In this document: positions 6,783 through 11,907 of the stretch, piece after piece
Position numbering within the stretch: position 1 is the stretch's first letter
How the letters are laid out: every line of letters starts with the position of its first letter
Program-made: the position numbers and the translations under genes
The notes under the pieces: generated by a model
What the model saw: the letters and a program-made list of their open reading frames with translations, nothing else
Databases searched by the model: none
Told to the model about the DNA's origin: nothing
NCBI GenBank assembly: GCA_016839635.1
Contig: JAEOTV010000185.1
Coordinates: 1 to 14,148 of the forward strand
Reading direction: 5' to 3'
DNA: 14,148 nucleotides
Source: Promethearchaeota archaeon
GTDB taxonomy: Archaea > Asgardarchaeota > Lokiarchaeia > Sigynarchaeales > SOKP01

Positions 6783-7205
6783 CTAATCATCGATATATTT
6801 TGAAAGAAATTCTTCTAATGAATTCTTTACATCTCGAGTGATATGATGCTCTATTTCACAAGATAGCTTCTCAATAGTATCTTCATCTTCTATTTTCAAT
6901 ACTTTTGAGAAAAATTGGTAAAGAAGTAAGTGAATTTCATTTAATTGCCTAGCAATTTTTTTTCCTTTTTCTGTTAACCTTATGGCTTTTCTTGGTTCCC
7001 AATTAATTAATCCATTCTTCTGCAATTTTTCTAACATACCTGTTACAGAAGCAGGTTCTACTTGAAGGCTTTCCGCTATCTCACTATTAGAAACCCAACC
7101 ACCCTTTTTCGATCTTGAGATTATGTAGATTTCGTCTAAGTATCTTTGATAACTTTCGGGAATATCTGAAATTTCTAAATTCAATTCTAAATTTTTTTTC
7201 GCCAT
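6783..7205 (-). CDS. DtxR/MntR-family metal-dependent regulator, altered metal site
   Basis: A 140-residue protein with an N-terminal winged helix-turn-helix (about 18-85; recognition region 'EPASVTGMLEKLQKNGLI', wing 'RKAIRLTEKGKKIA') and a helical dimerisation/metal domain (88-140). The C-terminal SH3-like domain of DtxR is absent, as in MntR. Aligned by eye to MntR and DtxR, His92, Glu119 and His120 match metal ligands. Cys116 corresponds to DtxR Cys102 (Glu in MntR). The position of MntR Asp8/DtxR Met10 is Arg21, which is not a normal ligand, so metal sensing may differ. No metal transporter is adjacent. A perfect palindrome TGTTATAACA lies six bases upstream of the ATG and could be its own operator. 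The gene is divergent from the PhnN-like gene across 211 bp. Confidence 0.85.
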   Translation of the reverse strand: MAKKNLELNLEISDIPESYQRYLDEIYIISRSKKGGWVSNSEIAESLQVEPASVTGMLEKLQKNGLINWEPRKAIRLTEKGKKIARQLNEIHLLLYQFFSKVLKIEDEDTIEKLSCEIEHHITRDVKNSLEEFLSKYIDD

Positions 7206-7210
7206 CTCTC

Positions 7211-7220
7211 TGTTATAACA
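7211..7220. promoter_or_regulatory. Palindrome TGTTATAACA at the start of the DtxR-family gene
   Basis: This 10-bp sequence equals its reverse complement and sits at -6 to -15 relative to the minus-strand ATG at 7205, where the leader or core promoter should be. An autoregulatory operator is plausible but unproven. Confidence 0.4.
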
Positions 7221-7255
7221 TTTAGAGTTTACAATATAGATTTTTTTATTTCAAT

Positions 7256-7273
7256 ATAATTAATAGTAATTAT
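7256..7273. promoter_or_regulatory. Inverted repeat in the DtxR/PhnN divergent promoter region
   Basis: Arms ATAATTA and TAATTAT flank the spacer ATAG, giving an 18-bp dyad of the size bound by DtxR/MntR dimers. It lies 50 nt upstream of the DtxR-family ATG. The sequence is AT-only apart from one base, so chance is possible. Confidence 0.3.
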
Positions 7274-7353
7274 TCTTTTTGATTTTTCTTTTTTTCTTTC
7301 CATACTTAAATTGAAAATTTCTTACCAATCTCTAGATTTAAAGGAATTAAAGA

Positions 7354-7366
7354 TTTTATATTTTAA
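7354..7366 (+). promoter_or_regulatory. TATA box for the PhnN-like gene
   Basis: TTTTATATTTTAA is centred about 59 nt before the ATG at 7417 and predicts a leader of roughly 34 nt. Confidence 0.45.
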
Positions 7367-7416
7367 TTGTTCTTTTTAAAATTATACTTCATTTAATTTA
7401 ACAATAGATAGAGTCA

Positions 7417-8001
7417 ATGATGAAAAAATTTTCTGGTATATTATTTTTGGTAGTTGGAAATTCTGGTTCTGGTAAAGATTCAATAATTTCAGGAGTAATT
7501 AAAAAATACCCTTCTAATTTGAAAAGCATTTATGCTCCAAAAAGATATATTACAAGACTCCCCTCTAAATTTGAAAAAAACATTTCAATTACCCCCCAAG
7601 AATTCAGAGAAATGGATAAGAAGGATAGATTCGCATTGAAATGGCGCATTTATGATTTGGACTATGGGATATCTAAAAAAATTGAGGAATACCTTAAGAA
7701 TGGACACCCTGTTATATTAAACGTTAGTCGTATGGTTATAGAAGAAGCCAGAGAAAAGTATGAAAATGTCAAAGTAATTTTTATTGAAGTTCCTTTTGAA
7801 ATCACTTATCAAAGGGTACAAGATCGAAAAAGGGAAAGTGAAGATTTATTAAAGCAGCGAATAGAACGAGCAAGGGAAAACCAAAAGTTTCCTGATGCAG
7901 ATTTTATTATTGACAACTCTGGAGATTTGGAAGATTCTATTGATGCATTTTTAAAGTATCTATTAAAAATTATAACTAATAAAGAAAAAGAAAAAAACTA
8001 A
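7417..8001 (+). CDS. phnN: PhnN-like ribose 1,5-bisphosphate phosphokinase (guanylate-kinase fold)
   Basis: A 194-residue P-loop kinase. Walker A is 'GNSGSGKDS' (14-22); the Asp after Lys is shared with PhnN ('GPSGSGKDS'). Further PhnN-like signatures in order are 'RYITRLPS' (43-50), 'FALKWRIYDLDYGIS' (PhnN: 'LSWHANGLYYGV'), 'VILNVSRMVIEEAREKY' (PhnN: 'VLVNGSRAHLPQARARY') and an arginine-rich lid 'RVQDRKRESEDLLKQRIERA'. PhnN phosphorylates ribose 1,5-bisphosphate to PRPP. No phosphonate-lyase genes are adjacent. In archaea ribose 1,5-bisphosphate is also an intermediate of AMP/nucleoside degradation, which offers a phosphonate-independent role. The alternative is a guanylate-kinase-like enzyme of other specificity. 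The start is at tandem ATG codons (7417 or 7420) with no Shine-Dalgarno. A T7 tract at 8020-8026 ends the transcript. Confidence 0.8.
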   Translation: MMKKFSGILFLVVGNSGSGKDSIISGVIKKYPSNLKSIYAPKRYITRLPSKFEKNISITPQEFREMDKKDRFALKWRIYDLDYGISKKIEEYLKNGHPVILNVSRMVIEEAREKYENVKVIFIEVPFEITYQRVQDRKRESEDLLKQRIERARENQKFPDADFIIDNSGDLEDSIDAFLKYLLKIITNKEKEKN

Positions 8002-8019
8002 ATTATCTTTTAAATGCTA

Positions 8020-8026
8020 TTTTTTT
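8020..8026 (+). terminator. T7 terminator after the PhnN-like gene
   Basis: A run of seven T residues 19 nt after the stop, directly abutting repeat copy 1 at 8027. Confidence 0.45.
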
Positions 8027-8060
8027 CACGAAAATTCCATTAAAATCAGACGCTGAATTT
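8027..8060 (+). repeat. 34-bp repeat, copy 1 (between the PhnN-like and GNAT genes)
   Basis: The element runs from CACGAAAATTCC to CAGACGCTGAATTT and matches copy 2 (8851-8884) at 29 of 34 positions in the same orientation. Both contain AAATCAG and CTGAATTT arms that can form a small hairpin with one bulged A and a 3-nt loop that differs between copies. A 10-bp word, CAGTATTCAA (8076-8085), also accompanies both copies, but on opposite sides. Confidence 0.6.
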
Positions 8061-8159
8061 ACCTTTCCCGAATATCAGTATTCAAAAATAAAAATGAAAT
8101 TTTAACTCGTGAACATACTCCGTCCTATTTATCGATATTAGAAAACAAGAGATCTTTTT

Positions 8160-8786
8160 TTAATTCATTGGATCTCTTTCCATTTCCCACATTGGGAGAT
8201 CAAGCCTAGGAAGAATGATTTCATTTAGAACTTTAAATCCATACTTTTCATACATTTTAACATTTTGTGGAGTGTTAGTCTCTAAATAAATAGGTGTATT
8301 TGTCTTATCTGCTTCTTCGAATATAACCTGTAGTATTTTACCTCCAAAACCTTTTTTCTGATATTCTTGTTTTACACCTATTATTAAAATGTATATATAT
8401 GATGTATTTTTCATGTTTTCTTTACGATCTTTCTCAATAGGTCTAAAAGTTTTAGCCATCTCTATAGTAGCTTTCATTCCCATTTTTGATCCGTATCTAA
8501 AAGAACCACTCCTAATCATTCTCCACATAGTCATGTCTGCGGTACTATCAGGAAACCATGCAGCGATCCCTTCTAAATTACTAGAACTTGCATAGGCCTT
8601 TCCATATTTTAATGCAAAAAAGATTGGACTTCCGAAAAGATAATTGACCTTCTGAGCTTCTATTCTATTCTCCTTAAAAAATTTAGTCCAAATAGGATCT
8701 TCTTTAAAGGCATCTGCTAGTACTTCCGCAGCTTTTTTAATATCAGTTTTCTGTACTTTATACAGATCATCTAAATCATTATTCAT
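8160..8786 (-). CDS. GNAT-family N-acetyltransferase
   Basis: A 208-residue protein with the GNAT fold signatures. Motif A, which binds the acetyl-CoA pyrophosphate, is 'IIGVKQEYQKKGFGGKIL' (135-152) with Q143-K-K-G-F-G148 matching Q/R-x-x-G-x-G/A. Motif B is 'PIYLETNTPQNVKMYEKYGFKV' in two parts (165-172 and 173-186), with the usual 'N..MYEK.GF' end. The N-terminal part 'VQKTDIKKAAEVLADAFKEDP' (11-31) is the typical alpha1-alpha2 entry. The middle region 'FRYGSKMGMKATIEM' resembles the fungal/bacterial-type GNATs that act on small molecules, but the substrate is unknown. It lies alone on the minus strand between two copies of a 34-bp repeat. The ATG at 8786 is near-leaderless, given the TATA-like stretch at ~8810-8822. 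Confidence 0.87.
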   Translation of the reverse strand: MNNDLDDLYKVQKTDIKKAAEVLADAFKEDPIWTKFFKENRIEAQKVNYLFGSPIFFALKYGKAYASSSNLEGIAAWFPDSTADMTMWRMIRSGSFRYGSKMGMKATIEMAKTFRPIEKDRKENMKNTSYIYILIIGVKQEYQKKGFGGKILQVIFEEADKTNTPIYLETNTPQNVKMYEKYGFKVLNEIILPRLDLPMWEMERDPMN

Positions 8787-8850
8787 ATAATAATTTAAAA
8801 AAAATTCAAATATAATAAATTTGGAGACCAGTATTCAACTTAACATTTTC

Positions 8851-8884
8851 CACGGAATTTTCATTGAAATCAGACTCTGAATTT
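8851..8884 (+). repeat. 34-bp repeat, copy 2 (upstream of the GNAT gene)
   Basis: Same orientation as copy 1, with five mismatches over 34 bp. It contains TCAGA-C-TCTGA, a perfect 5-bp dyad, within GAAAT...ATTTC. The CAGTATTCAA word precedes it at 8829-8838. It sits ~30 nt upstream of the likely GNAT TATA box on the minus strand. Confidence 0.6.
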
Positions 8885-8992
8885 CACAATTCTATAAATT
8901 ACTATAGTGATAAAATCAAAAAAATTAAGCACGGATTAGTAGAAATTGAGATTATCGAACATATCTAATCTAGATTCAAATTGATGAAAACA

Positions 8993-9013
8993 AATTCTTT
9001 TTTTGAAAGAATT
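8993..9013. repeat. 8-bp stem hairpin upstream of the tRNA promoter
   Basis: AATTCTTT (8993-9000) and AAAGAATT (9006-9013) pair perfectly around TTTTG. It lies 35 nt upstream of the tRNA. It may insulate upstream transcription or be chance in AT-rich DNA. Confidence 0.3.
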
Positions 9014-9034
9014 ATTATACATATTATTATATAA
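9011..9034 (+). promoter_or_regulatory. AT-rich promoter of tRNA-His
   Basis: Overlapping TATA-like words (TTATTAT, ATTATTATATAA) end 13 nt before the tRNA. A box centred near 9020 would start transcription at or just before the first tRNA base. Confidence 0.45.
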
Positions 9035-9047
9035 CAAAACCATTTAT

Positions 9048-9150
9048 GGCTCGGTTCGTATAGTGGTTAGTATTGGGGACTAGATTAGTAATGTATACTA
9101 AACTCCCTTCTGTGAATCCCTAGAGACGGGTTCAATTCCCGTACCGAGCC
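9048..9150 (+). tRNA. tRNA-His(GUG), intron-containing
   Basis: Exons are 9048-9080 and 9111-9150. After splicing the cloverleaf is complete. The acceptor stem is 9049-9055 with 9143-9149. The D arm starts GTATAG at 9058. The anticodon stem GGGGA/TCCCT (9075-9079 with 9117-9121) includes one G-U pair, and the loop C-T-G-T-G-A-A has anticodon GTG. The T arm is ACGGG/CCCGT around TTCAATT. The His identity element is encoded: an extra 5' G (G-1, 9048) faces C73 (9150). The D-arm sequence also closely resembles eukaryotic tRNA-His. No CCA is encoded. The 30-nt intron lies between positions 32 and 33, not at the canonical 37/38. The marker-9 gene follows 34 nt downstream. Confidence 0.92.
9081..9110 (+). 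other. Non-canonical tRNA-His intron (position 32/33)
   Basis: A fold for archaeal splicing endonuclease can be drawn. The central 4-bp helix is G9075-G9078 with C9105-T9108 (one G-U). Bulge A9079-C9080-T9081 lies on one side and T9109-C9110-T9111 on the other, each cut after its second base. The intron's own helix is AG...CT plus the six pairs TTAGTA/TACTAA, around one A-A mismatch. The outer helix is weak, so it is a relaxed bulge-helix-loop-type motif. Cutting there rejoins C32 to U33 and yields the perfect GUG loop. Splice sites one base either side give the same mature tRNA but lose the 4-bp helix. Confidence 0.8.
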
Positions 9151-9184
9151 CTTCTTATTTTTATAATTGATAAACGGGGTAAAT

Positions 9185-9640
9185 TTGGCAGATTTAGATC
9201 CAGATAAGCTTAGAGACCTACCAGGATGGGAAAGAGATGCACCAATTCCATTGTGTATGGGGGGAGACTATCGAGCATTAACATTTTGTTGTAAACCAGG
9301 TTATTCACTGACATTTGCCTTTAAATGCAGAAGAGATGAAAAATTAGGTGAGCTCGGGCTTAGTCCAGAAGACCTTATTAAAATTAAGGAGGAATTTTCA
9401 AAAGAAAATAACTGGGATTCTGAAGTAGTTTGTTTTAATTCTCTATCTTATTGTTGCATGAGGAGAAATGGTTGTTCAAGAAGAGATATGGCATTGGCAG
9501 AGAAGTACCCAAATATGACAGTAGAGGATATAATGATGATATATTTTAAAAAAAAAAAGGAATTGTCCAAAAGAATTTTGGAGTGTATTGAGGATCTTGA
9601 AGGAAAAAAGAAGATAAAACCACTTTTAGATTTATTCTAA
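9185..9640 (+). CDS. Methanogenesis marker 9 domain protein (Cys-rich)
   Basis: A 151-residue protein from the TTG at 9185, which has GGGG five bases upstream. A TTG at 9167 would add six residues. The sequence matches my memory of the family called putative methanogenesis marker domain 9: 'LPGWERDAPIPLCMGGDYR', then 'ALTFCCKPG', 'FKCRRDE', and 'CFNSLSYCCMRRNGCSRRD'. Eight clustered cysteines (24, 35, 36, 48, 83, 90, 91, 97) suggest Fe-S cluster or other metal binding. The C-terminal third is a Lys/Glu-rich helix. The biochemical role of the family is unknown; it was named for its presence in methanogens, where I recall the domain as often part of a longer protein, while here it stands alone. 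No mcr or other methanogenesis genes are in the window. It may be co-transcribed with tRNA-His or start leaderless from a TATA-like box near 9160. Confidence 0.8.
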   Translation: MADLDPDKLRDLPGWERDAPIPLCMGGDYRALTFCCKPGYSLTFAFKCRRDEKLGELGLSPEDLIKIKEEFSKENNWDSEVVCFNSLSYCCMRRNGCSRRDMALAEKYPNMTVEDIMMIYFKKKKELSKRILECIEDLEGKKKIKPLLDLF

Positions 9641-9672
9641 AAATTCATATTTCTCACATGAAAAAAGAGAAA

Positions 9673-9681
9673 TTTTATATA
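9673..9681 (+). promoter_or_regulatory. TATA box for the 52-aa gene
   Basis: TTTTATATA is centred about 30 nt before the ATG at 9707, placing the transcript start within a few bases of the start codon (leaderless or nearly so). Confidence 0.5.
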
Positions 9682-9706
9682 CTAATATTTTTTCCCTTTA
9701 ATTAAG

Positions 9707-9865
9707 ATGATCCTTGAACAAGTTCTGCCTCATCCTTATCGAGATGATATTTATATTAATGAGATAATAACTCCTCACAATAAAGTTTCACAAGGCGACA
9801 AACAAATGGTAAATCACCTCCTTTTAAAAGAGGTCGCAAGGAGAGGGTTAGAAATATCTGCCTAA
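9707..9865 (+). CDS. Small protein of 52 residues, function unknown
   Basis: An ATG-initiated frame of 52 codons ending in TAA that begins MILEQVLPHPYRDD and ends RRGLEISA. It is predicted soluble and mixed-charge. The second half (about 27-50) looks like a helix with a basic patch near 'KEVARRG'. Support for a real gene: no stops in DNA where random frames close quickly; codon composition richer in GC than the flanks and unlike intergenic DNA; and a good TATA box at the spacing expected for a leaderless transcript. It lies 66 nt after the marker-9 gene on the same strand, so the two could be linked in expression or function. I do not recognise a family. It could still be a chance frame. Confidence 0.6.
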   Translation: MILEQVLPHPYRDDIYINEIITPHNKVSQGDKQMVNHLLLKEVARRGLEISA

Positions 9866-9888
9866 AGTTATTCTTTCTGTTTAAATTT

Positions 9889-9909
9889 AGAAAATTAAAA
9901 AAAAAGAAA
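9889..9909 (-). terminator. T-tract terminator of the PAP2 gene (minus strand)
   Basis: An A9 run at 9897-9905 reads as T9 on the minus strand, about 18 nt past the PAP2 stop codon. It separates the PAP2 gene from the convergent 52-aa gene. Confidence 0.5.
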
Positions 9910-9922
9910 TAAAGAATTAAAA

Positions 9923-10942
9923 TTATTTATTGATTTTTTTACATATTAATGGAACTACATACCCTAATATAAATGTAGCTAATGCATATCTGGCAAATCG
10001 ATAATAAACACTATCAATAGTTATAAGATATTCAAATGGTACATAGACGACAAGTAAAATAACTATCATTATTATAATGTTTAATATCTTCTTTTTATAT
10101 GTTAATTGAGAGGGATCATATTTAATATATTCCTGCTCCAATAGATACCCTATACCAAAACCTAATAAAGCCCCTCCTACTTGAGCGAAACCACCATCAT
10201 CAGCATAAAGTACAGGTGGTACAACTAATCCTAAACCAGCATTTGGAAATATAAGAGTACCGATAATTAATAATAATATAGCGACTGCGGCTGTTAAGAT
10301 TATTTTAGCAATAAAGTTTAATTTGTTGAATTGCTCCGAGAAAAGTGGTTCTGCATATATTATTAAAAATAGGACTCCGAGACCGATTAAAAATCCTCCG
10401 ACTACATCTTGAAGATCATGTACTCCTATAATCATTCTTGAAATTGCAATGAGGAATACTATAACTGAGAGAATGATTGGAACAATTGGTAGATTATTCT
10501 TTTTAAATTTGTCCTTAAATTCATTTGCTGAAAATCCCCAAAAGGCAGTAGAATTTTGTGTATGACCTGATGGAAATCCATAAGAAGGCTCTTCAAAACC
10601 ATATTCATCTCCTACATTTTGGGGAGGGCCTGGTCGAGGATCTTGACCTATAGATTTCAATAATTGATTAATATATTGGGAGATTAACAAAACTACAGCC
10701 AAATTTTTTGCATAACTCTTATTATAGGCTAAATACAAAATTGCTACGATAATTATAAAAACAATAGGTTCCCCAAGGTAGGATATTACTTTGAAGATAC
10801 TCCGCACAGTAGAACTCGAACTATAGAAAGCTTCGTTAAATCCAGTATAATATAGAATTAATCCGACTACTAATGTAACTAAAGCTGTAATTCCAATAAT
10901 CAATAAAGCTCTTTTTGATAGAAATTCTCTTTTTTCAGACAT
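9923..10942 (-). CDS. Membrane PAP2-family phosphatase
   Basis: A 339-residue polytopic membrane protein. The PAP2 (type 2 phosphatidic acid phosphatase) active site is complete: K96-x6-R103-P104 ('KSIGQDPRP'), P124-S-G-H127 ('FPSGHTQ') and S168-R169-x5-H175-x3-D179 ('SRMIIGVHDLQD'). H127 would be the proton donor and H175 the nucleophile. The first ~200 residues hold about five transmembrane helices around this site. Residues ~210-339 add roughly four more helices, so the protein is longer than minimal PAP2 enzymes. The likely substrate is a lipid phosphate or polyprenyl pyrophosphate such as dolichyl-PP, or another membrane phosphoester, facing the outer leaflet. The ATG at 10942 follows T- and A-rich DNA without a Shine-Dalgarno. 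The upstream gap with Hsp20 (124 bp) holds a tandem 20-bp repeat. Confidence 0.9.
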   Translation of the reverse strand: MSEKREFLSKRALLIIGITALVTLVVGLILYYTGFNEAFYSSSSTVRSIFKVISYLGEPIVFIIIVAILYLAYNKSYAKNLAVVLLISQYINQLLKSIGQDPRPGPPQNVGDEYGFEEPSYGFPSGHTQNSTAFWGFSANEFKDKFKKNNLPIVPIILSVIVFLIAISRMIIGVHDLQDVVGGFLIGLGVLFLIIYAEPLFSEQFNKLNFIAKIILTAAVAILLLIIGTLIFPNAGLGLVVPPVLYADDGGFAQVGGALLGFGIGYLLEQEYIKYDPSQLTYKKKILNIIIMIVILLVVYVPFEYLITIDSVYYRFARYALATFILGYVVPLICKKINK

Positions 10943-11011
10943 TTTTTTTTAACCAATTTAAAATTGATTAAAATTCTATGTGTTATAGAGATTAATAAAG
11001 TTTTGTACAAC

Positions 11012-11047
11012 AATTACCAATAAAAATCAAAAATTACCAATAAAAAA
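11012..11047. repeat. Tandem repeat, two copies at 20-bp spacing
   Basis: AATTACCAATAAAAA occurs at 11012 and 11032, exactly 20 bp apart (two helical turns). It lies between the Hsp20 stop and the PAP2 start. Read on the minus strand each unit is TTTTTATTGGTAATT, so the pair may serve as a T-rich terminator for hsp20, or as phased binding sites upstream of the PAP2 gene. Confidence 0.5.
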
Positions 11048-11066
11048 TATGTAAAAAGAATAAAAT

Positions 11067-11717
11067 CTAATCTATCTTAATATCAGTTTGTTTTTCATCA
11101 ATTTTTTTAAGTTTTACTTCTAAAATACCATTAGTATACCTCGCTCGTGCATAATCTGAATTGATTGCCGAAGGTAACTTCACTTCTTTATAATAGCTTC
11201 TGCCTTTTACCTTAGTTTTTGACGATATCGTTAATGAATCTCTGGAAGCTTTTAATTCAATTTCATCTTTGGTAACACCAGGCATTTCACAAATAACTAT
11301 AATCTGCTCTCCTTGCTCATTCACTTCTGTTAAAGGTTCTCTAACTTTTTTAACTTCTGGTTCTCCAGAATATGGTTTTGCTTTAAGGTTACCAAAAGAA
11401 TCAATAATAGGTTTACCATCAGGGCCAATATTAATATTAAAACCATACATTATTGGAAAACCAAATTTACCCTTATTTTTAGTAAATTCTCTCATAATTT
11501 CTTCTGGTGAGAGATTTTGAAACTCAGGGGGCATATTACCTGTAATTTTTTCAAAAATATCTTTAAAAAGGTTTCGGAAATCTTTAGATCTAAATAATTT
11601 ATTGGGATCACTGAAAAACTTATTTGGGTTTTCAAAGAATTTAGAAAAGTCAAATAGTTCTCTTTTTTCTTCATCCTCATCCTCGTCTTCATCATCATCT
11701 CTATTCTTTTTCGGCAT
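11067..11717 (-). CDS. Archaeal Hsp20/alpha-crystallin family small heat shock protein
   Basis: A 216-residue protein from the ATG at 11717, supported by GAGGG six bases upstream. An ATG at 11723 would add MN but abuts that element. The alpha-crystallin domain occupies about residues 128-216: it starts 'REPLTEVNEQGEQIIVICEMPGV', in two parts 'REPLTEVNEQ' and 'IIVICEMPGVTKDEIEL', continues with 'LTISSKTKV' and 'YYKEVKLP', and ends with the conserved 'NGILEVKL'. The N-terminal 60 residues begin with a run of acidic residues (about 7-18), followed by repeated Phe/Asn-rich 'NPNKFF/DPNKLF' units that probably drive oligomerisation. The segment 'INIGPDGKPIIDSFGN' is typical of the archaeal branch. 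It is an ATP-independent holdase for unfolding proteins. It is divergent from the AAA+ gene; the shared 190-bp region could coordinate the two. Confidence 0.88.
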   Translation of the reverse strand: MPKKNRDDDEDEDEDEEKRELFDFSKFFENPNKFFSDPNKLFRSKDFRNLFKDIFEKITGNMPPEFQNLSPEEIMREFTKNKGKFGFPIMYGFNINIGPDGKPIIDSFGNLKAKPYSGEPEVKKVREPLTEVNEQGEQIIVICEMPGVTKDEIELKASRDSLTISSKTKVKGRSYYKEVKLPSAINSDYARARYTNGILEVKLKKIDEKQTDIKID

Positions 11718-11723
11718 GTTCAT

Positions 11724-11730
11724 CCCTCTT
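11724..11730 (-). promoter_or_regulatory. Shine-Dalgarno site deciding the Hsp20 start
   Basis: The minus strand reads AAGAGGG and ends six bases before the ATG at 11717, but touches the alternative ATG at 11723. This favours the downstream start. Confidence 0.5.
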
Positions 11731-11892
11731 TATTATAAAAACAAATTATTAATTATTAATTAAATTTAATAGGCAAAATTTTTAATTAAATATTATAATA
11801 GCTAAAAACTAAATAGCTTATAATCTAGAAAAAATTGTTTGGATTAATAAATTTATTCTACATATAAACTAAGTTATTAAAAATTGAAAATT

Positions 11893-11900
11893 GGAGATGA
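11893..11900 (+). promoter_or_regulatory. Shine-Dalgarno site deciding the AAA+ start
   Basis: GGAGATGA differs by one base from the archaeal consensus GGAGGTGA and lies seven bases before an in-frame TTG at 11908. It falls inside the frame if translation began at TTG 11884. Confidence 0.5.
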
Positions 11901-11907
11901 GATTAAA

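Noticed and set aside
8389..8595. Plus-strand open frame of 68 codons
   Set aside because: It is antisense to the GNAT gene and is explained by that gene's codon structure.
8790..9047. C/D box guide RNA, prompted by TGATGA at about 8982 and CTGA at 8877
   Set aside because: The CTGA lies upstream of the TGATGA, not downstream, and no internal C'/D' pair is visible.
9048..9150. Reading this tRNA as Ser(AGA) by assuming the canonical 37/38 intron site
   Set aside because: Archaea avoid A34, the gene lacks the long variable arm of tRNA-Ser, and the 32/33 solution gives a perfect His loop together with G-1:C73 and a foldable splice motif.
11012..11047. Possible CRISPR array
   Set aside because: There are only two units with a 5-bp gap between them, no spacers of normal length, and no cas genes.
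11269..11698. Additional open frames on both strands within the Hsp20 gene
   Set aside because: They overlap the alpha-crystallin coding sequence in other frames. Their low-complexity Met/Lys/Arg content comes from the acidic GAT/GAA tract read out of frame.
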